From the NCBI GenBank assembly GCA_000940995.1, contig CP005973.1, positions 1-64,000 of the forward strand: a stretch of 64,000 bases of DNA, in the 5' to 3' direction. A model generated the notes under the pieces. That model was given only the letters and a program-made list of their open reading frames with translations. It made no database searches and was not told the DNA's origin. Origin of the DNA: Photobacterium gaetbulicola Gung47. Its GTDB lineage: Bacteria; Pseudomonadota; Gammaproteobacteria; Enterobacterales; Vibrionaceae. Of this stretch, positions 25,936-34,643 are shown one piece after another. The first letter of the stretch is position 1. Every line of letters begins with the position of its first letter. A program made the translations under genes and the position numbers.

Positions 25936-27111
25936 ATGTTTAATGAAGAACGTCATTTTGACCAACCAATCCGCTGGGCAATGGTAGGCGGCGGCCGTGG
26001 TAGCCAGATCGGTTACTCACACCGTAATGCCGCACAGCGTGATGGTCTGTTCAAGCTGGTAGCGGGTGCTTTCGATCTAGATCCTGCACGTTGCCGTGAC
26101 TTCGGTGAAAACCTAGGCCTTGACGGCGACCGTTGCTACGCCAACTACAAAGAGATGTTTGAGCAAGAAGCCCAACGCGAAGACGGTATCCAGGCGGTCT
26201 CTATCGCCACACCGAACTCTACCCACTACGAAATCTGTAAGGCAGCGCTGGAAGCAAACCTACACGTGGTGTGTGAAAAGCCAATCACCTTCACTACTGA
26301 AGAAGCGGAAGAGCTAAAAACAATCGCGGCACAGAATAACCGTGTTATCGGTGTGATGTACGGCTATAGCGGTTTCCCAATGGTTCAGCAGGCGCGTGAA
26401 ATGGTTCAGCGTGGCGACCTAGGTGAAGTTCGCGTGATCAACATGCAGTTCGCCCACGGCTTCCATAACGAAGAGTACGAGCTAAACGATCCAGGCCTTA
26501 AGTGGCGTGTAAGCCCAGAAGTCTCTGGCCCAACTTACGTGCTAGGCGATATCGGCACCCACGCCTTCTACCTGTGTGAAGTGATGACAGGGCTAGAAGT
26601 CGACCGCCTGTCTTGCATGCGCCAGAGCTTCATCAAGTCGCGTACACCGCTAGAAGATAACGCCCATGTGATGATGGAATTCAAAGGCGGTGCTGTGGGT
26701 ACGCTTTGGGCATCTGCAGTCAATGCTGGCTCTATGCACCAGCAGAAGATCCGCATCGTGGGTTCTAAAGCCTCTCTCGAGTGGTGGGACGAGCAGCCAA
26801 ACCAGCTGCGTTACGAAATTCAGGGCGAGCCACCACGCATTCTAGAGCGCGGCATGGGCTACCTACACCAGGATGCACCGGGTGTTGCCGCTAACCGTGT
26901 TGGCGGTGGCCACGCAGAAGGTTACTTCGAGTCTTGGGCAAACCTATACCACCGCTTTGCATTGGCATTCGACGCGGCAGACCGCGACGATCAGGCAGCG
27001 CTAGCGGATATTTGGTTCCCAGGTATCGATGCCGGTATCGAAGGCGTACGCCTATGTGAGAAGTGCGTTGAGTCAGCAGACCAAAACGCAGCTTGGGTTG
27101 ATTACGAGTAA
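25936..27111 (+). CDS. Gfo/Idh/MocA family oxidoreductase, probable inositol dehydrogenase
   Basis: An NAD(P)-dependent dehydrogenase of 391 residues. The Rossmann part has VGGGRGSQIGYSHRNAAQRDG, AVSIATPNSTHYEICKAALEANLHVVCEKPIT (the EKP motif) and GVMYGYSGFPMVQQAREM. The catalytic segment is GDIGTHAFYLCEVM, with Asp and His at the usual spacing. It is longer than classical IolG (about 330-340 residues), so it may be a different inositol dehydrogenase, for example for scyllo-inositol. Its place inside the iol run makes oxidation of an inositol to inosose the best guess. It ends 12 bases before iolC. Confidence 0.88.
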   Translation: MFNEERHFDQPIRWAMVGGGRGSQIGYSHRNAAQRDGLFKLVAGAFDLDPARCRDFGENLGLDGDRCYANYKEMFEQEAQREDGIQAVSIATPNSTHYEICKAALEANLHVVCEKPITFTTEEAEELKTIAAQNNRVIGVMYGYSGFPMVQQAREMVQRGDLGEVRVINMQFAHGFHNEEYELNDPGLKWRVSPEVSGPTYVLGDIGTHAFYLCEVMTGLEVDRLSCMRQSFIKSRTPLEDNAHVMMEFKGGAVGTLWASAVNAGSMHQQKIRIVGSKASLEWWDEQPNQLRYEIQGEPPRILERGMGYLHQDAPGVAANRVGGGHAEGYFESWANLYHRFALAFDAADRDDQAALADIWFPGIDAGIEGVRLCEKCVESADQNAAWVDYE

Positions 27112-27123
27112 TAGGAACGGACC

Positions 27124-28119
27124 ATGACAAAGATTGCACTTCAGCAAGACCGCAAGCTGGATGCCATCGTGTTGGGACGTGCGGGCGTAGACCTCTACGC
27201 CCGTGAATCAAACACGGACATGGCAGACATTTCAGGCTTCAACAAATTCGTCGGCGGCTCGGCGGCTAACATCGCAGTGGCTGTGAGCAAACTTGGCGGC
27301 AAAGTCGGGTTTATCGGTTGTGTCGCTGATGATGCATTCGGCGGCTACGTGAAGCAGTACATGTCAGGCCAGGGTATCAACCTAGACGGCATGATGACCG
27401 ACAATTCGGGCTCGCGCACTTCAGTGGCGTTTACCGAGATGAAGCCGAGTGACTGTACCGTATTGATTTACCGTAACAAAGCCTCTGATTTGACCATCAA
27501 GCCAGAGCAGGTCGACCCAGCGTACATCGCCAGCTCGAAAGTGTTGGTGGTCACGGGAACGGCGCTGTCTGAAAGCCCAAGCCGCGAAGCTACATTGATT
27601 GCGATGGAGCATGCACGCCGCAGCAACACGCTCGTGGTACTGGATGTCGACTACCGCCCTTACTCATGGCGTACCGATGTCGATGCGTCTATCTATTACG
27701 GCATCGCAGCAGGCTTGTCCGATATCGTTATCGGCAACCGCGAAGAATTCGACATGATGGAAACCGTGCTGGCCCCGGGCAACAAGGATGACGATGCAAC
27801 GGCAGAGCGCTTCCTGCGTGCCAATACCCAGGTGGTGGTGATCAAGGCAGGTGAGTTCGGCTCTAAAGTCTACTGCCGTGACGGCCATAAATTCCAGCAG
27901 GGGATCTTCCGCGTTGAGGTTCAAAAACCATTTGGTTCGGGCGACTCATTTGCCGGCGGCCTGATTTGGACCCTGGTTAACGGCGGCGAGTTGGAAGACG
28001 GCGTCAAGCATGGCTCGGCAGCAGCAGCGATTAACGTCAGCGGCAACAGCTGCACCGAAGCGATGCCGACCAAGGAACAATTATTCGATTTTATTGAGAC
28101 CAGAGAACAAAGCCTTTAA
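27124..28119 (+). CDS. iolC: 5-dehydro-2-deoxygluconokinase IolC
   Basis: A PfkB/ribokinase-family sugar kinase of 331 residues that phosphorylates 5-dehydro-2-deoxygluconate with ATP. Seen are LGRAGVDLYARE at the start, the substrate motif FVGGSAANIAVAVSKLGGKVGFIG, and the C-terminal signature KPFGSGDSFAGGLIW with the catalytic aspartate. It directly follows the dehydrogenase with an AGGAACGG ribosome site. The length matches IolC without the C-terminal DUF2090 extension found in some species. Confidence 0.95.
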   Translation: MTKIALQQDRKLDAIVLGRAGVDLYARESNTDMADISGFNKFVGGSAANIAVAVSKLGGKVGFIGCVADDAFGGYVKQYMSGQGINLDGMMTDNSGSRTSVAFTEMKPSDCTVLIYRNKASDLTIKPEQVDPAYIASSKVLVVTGTALSESPSREATLIAMEHARRSNTLVVLDVDYRPYSWRTDVDASIYYGIAAGLSDIVIGNREEFDMMETVLAPGNKDDDATAERFLRANTQVVVIKAGEFGSKVYCRDGHKFQQGIFRVEVQKPFGSGDSFAGGLIWTLVNGGELEDGVKHGSAAAAINVSGNSCTEAMPTKEQLFDFIETREQSL

Positions 28120-28158
28120 CAGTCACCTCCGGACGAAGTGATTAAAGGCATTTTGGTC

Positions 28159-28227
28159 AGCCGGGTCAGTGCAGCGCAGTAACCTTCAGTCCTCTGCCTG
28201 TACACACCATCGAGGCCCGGCTTTTTT
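28159..28227 (+). terminator. terminator-like structure between iolC and iolB
   Basis: AGCCGGG at 28159 pairs with the CCCGGCT ending at 28222, followed by TTTTTT. The loop of ~49 bases is unusually large and may hold further structure. It could partly terminate, so that iolB and iolJ are expressed at a lower or separate level. Confidence 0.5.
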
Positions 28228-28306
28228 ATCCCCTTTATATAGAACCAATTATTACATGGCTGTGCTGATTACATCCCGAGGTTAATCAGGCAGTGAGGAG
28301 AGAGTC

Positions 28307-29176
28307 ATGGGTAAGCATATCCCACCGTTTGATAATAAAAACCAACCTATCATCGATGTGAACGATGAAGTCACACCGCTGTGTTATTTCAATCAGGTCC
28401 GTTTGTCGCAGGGCGAGCAGCACCAGCACGTTGTTGAAGGTTACGAGTCCGTGATCGTTTTGGCGGGCGGTACCTGTTCGATCATTGTGACCAATGGTGA
28501 GAAGACCGAAGTCTACGACAACATCGGTAAGCGTAAATCGGTATGGGATGGCAACCCGGAAGCGGTCTATGTGCCGCTTGGCTACAGCGCAACCATTGAC
28601 TGTGTCAGCGATACGGCGGATGTGATGATTGCCGGTGGTAAGTTCGAACAGTCTCTGGAGCCATTTTGCATCCGCGAAGAGAATGTCGACATTGTACAGT
28701 ACGGCTCGGATGACACTAAAACTCACCGTAAAATCAAACATGTGCTGGGCCAGTCAAACTCTGACAACCGTGGCCGCCTACTGGTGAGCGAGCTGTTTAC
28801 CGTCGGTGCCGGTGGTTGGTCGGGTTTCCCTCCTCACAAGCATGATGAGGATCGTGTTAAGCCTGACGGCAGCAAAGAGACATTGTACGAAGAAGTATAC
28901 CAGTTCCGCTTCAACCCAGACTTTGGCTTCGGTGCCCAGTTCCTCTACGAGCACGAAGACGACTTCGGTCCGGTTTATCACGTTCGTACCGGTTCGGTGA
29001 TTGCCATCGATAAAGGCTACCACCCAAGCGTGGCGGCACCGGGCTACGAGATGTACTACTTCACCATTATCGTAGGCAAAACCGAGAAGTCATTGATCCA
29101 GCACTTTGACCCGCACCACGAATATCAAGTTGAAACAATCCCTGGCATCAAGGACATGATCGCCAAGTTCAAATAA
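28307..29176 (+). CDS. iolB: 5-deoxy-glucuronate isomerase IolB
   Basis: A cupin-fold isomerase of 289 residues that converts 5-deoxyglucuronate to 5-dehydro-2-deoxygluconate. Typical segments are GEQHQHVVEGYESVIVLAGGTCSI, LLVSELFTVGAGGWSGFPPHKHD with the metal-binding histidines and YEEVYQFRFNPDFGFGAQFLY. It has a strong GAGGAGAG ribosome site. It is separated from iolC by 187 bases that contain a terminator-like structure. Confidence 0.95.
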   Translation: MGKHIPPFDNKNQPIIDVNDEVTPLCYFNQVRLSQGEQHQHVVEGYESVIVLAGGTCSIIVTNGEKTEVYDNIGKRKSVWDGNPEAVYVPLGYSATIDCVSDTADVMIAGGKFEQSLEPFCIREENVDIVQYGSDDTKTHRKIKHVLGQSNSDNRGRLLVSELFTVGAGGWSGFPPHKHDEDRVKPDGSKETLYEEVYQFRFNPDFGFGAQFLYEHEDDFGPVYHVRTGSVIAIDKGYHPSVAAPGYEMYYFTIIVGKTEKSLIQHFDPHHEYQVETIPGIKDMIAKFK

Positions 29177-29193
29177 CACGGAGGTTTTCTACT

Positions 29194-30021
29194 ATGCTCG
29201 TCAATTTAAAAGATCTTTTGCCTGAAGCCGCGGCTTCCGACTATGCGGTTCCTTGCTTCAACGTATTCGGCTACGAAGATGCCCGTGCCGTGGTAGAAGC
29301 GGCAGAAGAAGTGAACAAGCCAGTGATCCTCGCTTGCAACAAAGATGTGGCTGATTTCTACGGTGTTGAGACCGCAGCGGCGATGTTCCTGACCTTGGCG
29401 AAAAACAGCACGGTGCCAGTATGTTTGCACCTAGATCATACCTACGAGGAAGAGATCGTTTACCGTGCCCTGAAAGCAGGTTTCAGCTCAGTGATGTTTG
29501 ATGGCTCTCAGCTATCACTGGAAGAAAACATTGCCCGTACCCGTGCGGTGGCAGAGGTTGCCCACGCTATGGGCGCTTCAGTTGAAGGCGAGATAGGCTC
29601 AGTGCCTTACGATGAAGGCCGTGACCACATCAAATCTATCTATACCGAAGCAGAAGAAGCGGCCCGTTTTGCCAAAGAAAGTGGTGCCGACTGTGTGGCC
29701 GTTTCAGTAGGTAACGTACACCGCCTGACTGAGCCAACTTGCACCATCGATTTTGGCCGCCTGGACAAGATCGCCAGCATGGTCGATGTCCCGTTGGTTA
29801 TCCATGGCACCAGCGGTATCCGCAACGAAGATATGGAAGTGCTTAAGCGCACCCGCGTATCGAAATTCAACATCGGTACTTGCCTGCGCCAAGCGCTGGG
29901 CCATGGCTTGCGTGATTTCATGAATGAAGAGCCAGAGAAGTTTGACCGCATTTACTTCATGAAGAAGGCCATGCCGGCGGTGAAAGAAGAAGCGATTCGT
30001 AATTTCAAACTGCTGTCGTAA
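29194..30021 (+). CDS. iolJ: 6-phospho-5-dehydro-2-deoxy-D-gluconate aldolase IolJ (class II)
   Basis: A zinc-dependent class II aldolase of 275 residues that splits the phosphorylated intermediate into dihydroxyacetone phosphate and malonate semialdehyde. The family motif VPVCLHLDHTYEEE supplies Asp and zinc His residues; further ligands lie in VSVGNVHRLTEP and VIHGTSGIRNEDM. The sequence belongs to the fructose-bisphosphate aldolase superfamily, and the context 17 bases after iolB supports IolJ over a glycolytic or tagatose aldolase. Confidence 0.9.
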   Translation: MLVNLKDLLPEAAASDYAVPCFNVFGYEDARAVVEAAEEVNKPVILACNKDVADFYGVETAAAMFLTLAKNSTVPVCLHLDHTYEEEIVYRALKAGFSSVMFDGSQLSLEENIARTRAVAEVAHAMGASVEGEIGSVPYDEGRDHIKSIYTEAEEAARFAKESGADCVAVSVGNVHRLTEPTCTIDFGRLDKIASMVDVPLVIHGTSGIRNEDMEVLKRTRVSKFNIGTCLRQALGHGLRDFMNEEPEKFDRIYFMKKAMPAVKEEAIRNFKLLS

Positions 30022-30039
30022 TAAATGTCGTGACCATTT

Positions 30040-30066
30040 GCCCTGTTAATACAGGGCATTTTTTTC
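30040..30066 (+). terminator. rho-independent terminator after iolJ
   Basis: A 7-bp stem GCCCTGT / ACAGGGC with a TAAT loop, then ATTTTTTT. It separates iolJ from the regulator that starts only 20 bases later, so the regulator either relies on read-through or has a promoter inside iolJ. Confidence 0.8.
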
Positions 30067-30084
30067 GCAGGAGATCATCAATAT

Positions 30085-30918
30085 ATGGAAGTAGCCGAGC
30101 TTGTCCCCACCGATTTAGACACCCTCAAAGATCATATTGTCCGTCGCTACGACGATCTAAGTCCGCGCCTGCAGCAGGTGGCTGACTTTGCCATGGCCCA
30201 GCCAATGCTGGTAGCGGTTGAAACCATGGTGACGATTGCCGAGCAGGCCAATGTGCCGCTGTCTACTCTCAGCCGCTTTTCTAATGCGATGGGTTTCTCT
30301 GGGTTCAGTTCGATGCAAGCTGTCTTCCGCGATCACTACTTCAACCGCCCGCGGGATTATAAAGAGCGGGTGCGCAAGGCGAGAAACGAGGCTGAATTTG
30401 GCCCGGATTCTGCGGCGGCGATTTTCCATGATTTCGGCGCGGCAAATATTGAGGCCATGGAGCAGCTGCAAATCACGGTGTCGCCACAGAAGCTGGACAG
30501 GGCGGTTAGCTTGCTTGAAGGGGCCGAGACGATTTACATCCAGGGTATGCGGCGGGCGTATCCCGTGGCTTTCTACCTTTGGTATGCCTTGATGAAATCC
30601 AATAACAATGTTGTATTGATTGATGATAACGGTGGGATGCTATCGCCGCTGACCCGCCTGATGGGTGAGAGAGACGTATTGGTTACCTTCACTTTCAGCC
30701 CTTATGCGCCGGAAACCACCGACGTTATCGACCTTGCTTACCAAAAGAAGGTGCCGATTATTGCCATCACCGATAACCAAATGATGGAGCAGGGCAACAA
30801 GATGGATGTCTGCTTCGAGGTGCAGGAAGGGGATAATTTGGGCTTCCGCTCACTCAGTTGCTCGGTCTATCTGGCCCAGACCTTGGCGGTGAGTTTAATG
30901 TGCCAGGACAGTGTTTAG
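30085..30918 (+). CDS. RpiR-family regulator, probable iol repressor
   Basis: A protein of 277 residues with an N-terminal HTH_6 domain (about 15-90: LSPRLQQVADFAMAQPMLVAVETMVTIAEQANVPLSTLSRFS) and a C-terminal SIS sugar-phosphate domain (about 130-270: AETIYIQGMRRAYPVAFYL, VLVTFTFSPYAPET). The SIS domain should bind a phosphorylated inositol intermediate. RpiR-type proteins control iol genes in rhizobia and enterics. The likely targets are the GAAAAATATTTTTC palindromes upstream of iolE (inference). Confidence 0.88.
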   Translation: MEVAELVPTDLDTLKDHIVRRYDDLSPRLQQVADFAMAQPMLVAVETMVTIAEQANVPLSTLSRFSNAMGFSGFSSMQAVFRDHYFNRPRDYKERVRKARNEAEFGPDSAAAIFHDFGAANIEAMEQLQITVSPQKLDRAVSLLEGAETIYIQGMRRAYPVAFYLWYALMKSNNNVVLIDDNGGMLSPLTRLMGERDVLVTFTFSPYAPETTDVIDLAYQKKVPIIAITDNQMMEQGNKMDVCFEVQEGDNLGFRSLSCSVYLAQTLAVSLMCQDSV

Positions 30919-30938
30919 TGACTGACGATTGATGCAGA

Positions 30939-30964
30939 AAGAGCCTCGATTGAGGCTCTTTTTT
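30939..30964 (+). terminator. rho-independent terminator
   Basis: A 9-bp stem AAGAGCCTC / GAGGCTCTT with a GATT loop, then TTTT. It ends the regulator transcript and thus the iol locus. Confidence 0.85.
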
Positions 30965-30966
30965 GT

Positions 30967-31449
30967 CCTTAAGGAAAGCGGCACTATAGGGAAACGACTT
31001 GTATTTGCGGTTCCCGAAAGGATTTTCAATATACAGAGAATCCACTTGTTATAGAGCTAAGAGAGCGAATGGAAGCTACTTCAAAGTCTTAGCTCCCACA
31101 CTTCTAAACAGGCTTCTTTTGCTTGCTTAGTACTGAGTGTCTTGGTTAAAATTCCCCCATCATTTCTTTAGGAGCTAACGCCGACATGAACAACTAACTT
31201 CCTGATAGCCAGTTTTTATTATCTTGGACTCTCGGGGTTAGTGGGCGTTACTTCGTCATATCTTCTCTATCTAAAATATCTATTTGCGCTTGTTGCTAAG
31301 GCTTTTTGCTGACATCTGAATGTTTGTCCGAGCGCACAGTGGGATCAAAGTAACTGCCTGGTCATTCTATTGGCGTAGAAAGACGTAACCCCTTGTTTAA
31401 TAACAATCACATTAGAAATTTAGTGTGATTGATAAATAGGGAGGTATTT
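30967..31449 (+). other. intergenic, with a possible gene remnant
   Basis: No intact gene. At 31186 an ATG preceded by AGGAG opens MNN and stops at once, after which the same frame stays open to 31299 (LPDSQFLLSWTLGVSGRYF and onward). This could be the start of a decayed membrane protein gene or chance. The right end contains the promoter region of the ABC-F gene and its AGGGAGG ribosome site. Confidence 0.3.
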
Positions 31450-33027
31450 ATGCCTGCATTAATCGCCCATCAATTAGCTTTTCAGTTAGACACTGGGGAG
31501 TGGCTATTTCAACACCTCAACATCAGCTTGAATGACAAGCTGACCGGCTTGGTCGGCCGCAACGGCGTGGGCAAGTCGGTGTTATTATCATTGCTGCTTG
31601 GAAAATTAACGCCGACAACAGGGGGCGTGTCTTGCCAGGGGCAGATCGGCCTCTATTCCCAGCAACCTTCAAAATTACTGACAAGTACGCAGACGGTTGC
31701 TGAATTTATTGGGGTTAGCAATAAGCTGGCCGCTATCAAAGCGGTAGAGCAAGGCCAATGCGATGCCCATTATTTTGACATCATTGCCGATGACTGGGAG
31801 GTTACGACGCGAACCCAGCAGTTGTTGGCGGAACTTGGGTTACCGGCTTCGCCAGAGGCCCTGTGCCGTGACTTGAGCGGCGGGCAACTGGCACTGTTGC
31901 AGCTGCACCAGCTGTTTCAATCACAGGTTGATATCTTGCTGCTCGATGAGCCCTCCAACCACCTTGATGCCCGAGGCCGCCAGTGGCTCATCGGCCAACT
32001 CCAGCAGTTTTCCGGAAAAGCCCTAGTGGTCAGCCATGACAGGGAATTGCTCCGTCATGTTGAGGGTATTTACCACCTAACCAGCTTGGGATTGCAGTAT
32101 TACCAGGGAAACTACGATGCCTTCTTTAGCCAGCATACCATCAAGGAAAATGCACTCGATAGGCAGATCACCCAGCTTAAGTCAGAGCAAAAGAAAATCG
32201 AGCGTCAGCAGCAAGCGAGCAAGGAAAAAGCCCAGCAGCGCCAGGCGCAAGGGAACCGGCTGAGGAAAACCGGCAGCCAGCCCAAAATCTTGCTTGATGC
32301 GATGAAAGACAAGGCGGAGCAGAGCCAATCTGCCGCCGCAACGAACCACCAGAACCAGCTTAAACGCAGCCAGCAAAAGCTTTCTGCGTTGCAACAGCAG
32401 CAGGAAGCCATAAAGCCACGCCATTTGTATTTGGCAGAGTTCGGCCAGGCAAAAAAGACCACCGTACTTAGAGTTGAAGGCTATCTGTTGCCCTATGGCG
32501 CCCCTGAACCCGTAAACTTGGTGCTGATGCAATCAGAGCGTTGCTATCTGACGGGGGGCAATGGCAGTGGCAAATCCACCCTGCTCAAGGCGATTCACCA
32601 TCAAGCTGAAATGCCATCGAGAACAATGACTGTCAATACAACAACAGAGTATCTCGATCAGCACTTCAGCCTGCTCAGAGACGACAGCACCATGCTGGAG
32701 TGCCTGATGGACTACTGCGATGGGCTTAGTGAGAGTGATGCCAGAACCTTGCTGGCCGGTATTGGCTTTCGCCGAGACAGTGTCTACCGCCAGGTCATGC
32801 ACTTAAGTGGCGGGGAAAAAATGAAGCTGGCGATATTGATGGTCAGCCATCTTTCCGAGCAGCCTGTGCTACTGCTTGATGAGCCTGACAACCATTTGGA
32901 TATCGACGCCAAACAACAACTGGCGCAGGCGCTAAGCCAGTATCGGGGGGCATTTATCTTGGTGAGCCATGACCGGGACTTTGCCAAGGCGATCCGGTTT
33001 GACAAGGAGTGTGCACTGACGAGTTGA
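31450..33027 (+). CDS. ABC-F family ATP-binding protein
   Basis: A soluble protein of 525 residues with two ATPase domains and no membrane part. The first has GLVGRNGVGKSVLLS, LSGGQLALLQL and DILLLDEPSNHLD; the second has LTGGNGSGKSTLLKA, LSGGEKMKLAIL and VLLLDEPDNHLD. Between them is a charged linker (about 235-330, KSEQKKIERQQQASKEKAQQ) typical of ABC-F factors that act on the ribosome E site. The ATG at 31450 has AGGGAGG upstream and is preferred to a TTG at 31429. It is not one I can match to a named antibiotic-resistance subgroup. Confidence 0.9.
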   Translation: MPALIAHQLAFQLDTGEWLFQHLNISLNDKLTGLVGRNGVGKSVLLSLLLGKLTPTTGGVSCQGQIGLYSQQPSKLLTSTQTVAEFIGVSNKLAAIKAVEQGQCDAHYFDIIADDWEVTTRTQQLLAELGLPASPEALCRDLSGGQLALLQLHQLFQSQVDILLLDEPSNHLDARGRQWLIGQLQQFSGKALVVSHDRELLRHVEGIYHLTSLGLQYYQGNYDAFFSQHTIKENALDRQITQLKSEQKKIERQQQASKEKAQQRQAQGNRLRKTGSQPKILLDAMKDKAEQSQSAAATNHQNQLKRSQQKLSALQQQQEAIKPRHLYLAEFGQAKKTTVLRVEGYLLPYGAPEPVNLVLMQSERCYLTGGNGSGKSTLLKAIHHQAEMPSRTMTVNTTTEYLDQHFSLLRDDSTMLECLMDYCDGLSESDARTLLAGIGFRRDSVYRQVMHLSGGEKMKLAILMVSHLSEQPVLLLDEPDNHLDIDAKQQLAQALSQYRGAFILVSHDRDFAKAIRFDKECALTS

Positions 33028-33054
33028 CGCAAAGGAATGGTCAACATGCTGTTT

Positions 33055-33090
33055 GCAAAAATAGAAATGCCGACATTGCGTCGGCATTTC
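33055..33090 (-). terminator. rho-independent terminator, minus strand
   Basis: An 11-bp stem (GAAATGCCGAC / GTCGGCATTTC) with a 5-base loop. On the minus strand it is followed by TATTTTTGC, so it ends the six-gene cmt/ygg/PHP operon. Confidence 0.8.
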
Positions 33091-33114
33091 AACGTCCCAA
33101 TATGTCGATCCTAA

Positions 33115-33861
33115 TTAATACAAACCGGCGAATTCGGTGATTTCTGGTTTGCCGCGCAGCAGCAGGAAGTTGAGAAAGCGGCTAGTCGATGTCGTCAGGA
33201 TTTGCTCTTCACTGACACCATGCTTTTCCAGCAGGGCGATAGCAAGATCGAGCCGGGCAATTTCTTCGCAGAAGTGGGCATCGGAGCCGGTGGTGAAATA
33301 CACCCCGATCTCTTTGCCGATCTCGACGATATTGCTGCAGCGCACGTCGCTGCCTTTGCGGCTTTTGCCGGTCAGTGAGGTGTTGTTGACCTCGATGGCC
33401 ACGTTATGCGCCTTGGCACAACTGAGTACCTGCTCGATATCGAACGGGTAGTTGGGGTTGCCCAGGTGGCCTAGCACATCCACCCGGCCACTCTTGATGA
33501 CATTGACGAGGGCGGCAGTATGCTCGGCCTCAGTCGCCGGTTTGAAGACCGGCTCATGGAAGCTGGCGATAACCCAGTCCAGGTGCTGGTCTGTTGATGC
33601 GGGCAGGTCGATCTCGCCCTTCACATTGAGCGTATTGGCCTCTACCCCGCGAAGGATCCCCACATCATGTAAGAAGCGGGGCAAAATCCGCTGGTTATTG
33701 AAATGCCAATAGTGAGGAGCACCTGGCATTTCAGGCGCATGGTCGGTAGTGCAAAGCAGCTTCAGCTTCTTGTTTTTCGCGGCTTGGGCATTTTCAATGA
33801 TGGTGCTGTAAGCATGTCCACTGGCGATGGTATGGGTGTGGCTATCAATCACGATATTCAT
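33115..33861 (-). CDS. PHP-domain phosphatase, YcdX family
   Basis: A protein of 248 residues. Metal-binding motifs of the PHP fold are visible: DSHTHT at 6-11, CTTDHAPEMPG near 37-47, RGVEAN, ASFHEPVF near 100, GHLGNPN and TGSDAHFC near 190. It resembles E. coli YcdX, a zinc-dependent phosphatase of unknown natural substrate. It is the last gene of the cmt/ygg-type operon and has an AAGGAGATC ribosome site. In E. coli the equivalent cluster contains the FBPase-like yggF; this PHP protein might take over that phosphatase step (inference). Confidence 0.9.
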   Translation of the reverse strand: MNIVIDSHTHTIASGHAYSTIIENAQAAKNKKLKLLCTTDHAPEMPGAPHYWHFNNQRILPRFLHDVGILRGVEANTLNVKGEIDLPASTDQHLDWVIASFHEPVFKPATEAEHTAALVNVIKSGRVDVLGHLGNPNYPFDIEQVLSCAKAHNVAIEVNNTSLTGKSRKGSDVRCSNIVEIGKEIGVYFTTGSDAHFCEEIARLDLAIALLEKHGVSEEQILTTSTSRFLNFLLLRGKPEITEFAGLY

Positions 33862-33899
33862 AGTGATCTCCTTGTTCTGCTCCTACAATGGTGGACAGC

Positions 33900-34634
33900 T
33901 TATTGGATTTCAAATGAACCGTCTCGGTTCATAAACAAATTCAAATCAGCCTTGATGGAGTGGTTAAGGACTTTCTCGACATTCACGGCATCCGATTTTT
34001 GGTAAAAAGCCAAGGCCTCCTCTGGCGAACTGCCGCCTCTGATTTTCCGGTTGACCAAGCGCTCTTGCAGAAACTCGGGTTGGGTATCGATGAAGACCGT
34101 GAAGTCCGCCAGGTTGTAAAGCCCTTGCCATACCGGCTCATCCAGCAATAGCCAGTTACCCTCGACCACAACGATGTTACGCGTGACGTCAATGGCATCA
34201 TCGACAGGGTCGTGCAGGTTTCTGTCGTAATAAGGCCACTTAGGATCCTTGACTTTGAGCTGTTTCAGCTTGTCGATAAGTTCGGTTAAATTGAAGGTTT
34301 CGTATGAGCCTTTGATACTGCGTAGGGAAATGGTTTCACCATTTCGTTCAGTGGTGTTGCTGTCGAGGATGTCGTTGGGGTAATGAAAGCCATCAAAAGG
34401 CAAAACTTGCAAGGGTTCCAGGTGTTCATCTTGTTCTGATAAATATTCCCAAAAGGCGGCAAGTGTTGATTTTCCACTGCCTGGAGGTGCGCTGAGGAAT
34501 ATAACGATGCGCTGCTGAGTTTCTTGGTAAAGGCGAGTAAATTTCTCCACCAGGGGTTTATGAATAGTCTTGATATCTTTATCGGGAAATACCGCTTCGG
34601 TATCGAATCCACTGATGTTCAAATTCACTTTCAT
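33900..34634 (-). CDS. P-loop sugar/nucleoside kinase-like protein (YggC-like)
   Basis: A protein of 244 residues with a Walker A motif at 49-56 (APPGSGKST), a base-like ASP in LPFDGFHYPND, and the NIVVVEGNWLLLDEP segment, as in the pantothenate/uridine kinase superfamily. E. coli YggC, also next to cmtAB, is the closest recognised relative. It is probably a kinase for a sugar or polyol intermediate. It is 9 bases after the MtlR-like gene, in the same operon. Confidence 0.85.
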   Translation of the reverse strand: MKVNLNISGFDTEAVFPDKDIKTIHKPLVEKFTRLYQETQQRIVIFLSAPPGSGKSTLAAFWEYLSEQDEHLEPLQVLPFDGFHYPNDILDSNTTERNGETISLRSIKGSYETFNLTELIDKLKQLKVKDPKWPYYDRNLHDPVDDAIDVTRNIVVVEGNWLLLDEPVWQGLYNLADFTVFIDTQPEFLQERLVNRKIRGGSSPEEALAFYQKSDAVNVEKVLNHSIKADLNLFMNRDGSFEIQ

Positions 34635-34643
34635 CGCGAGGCC

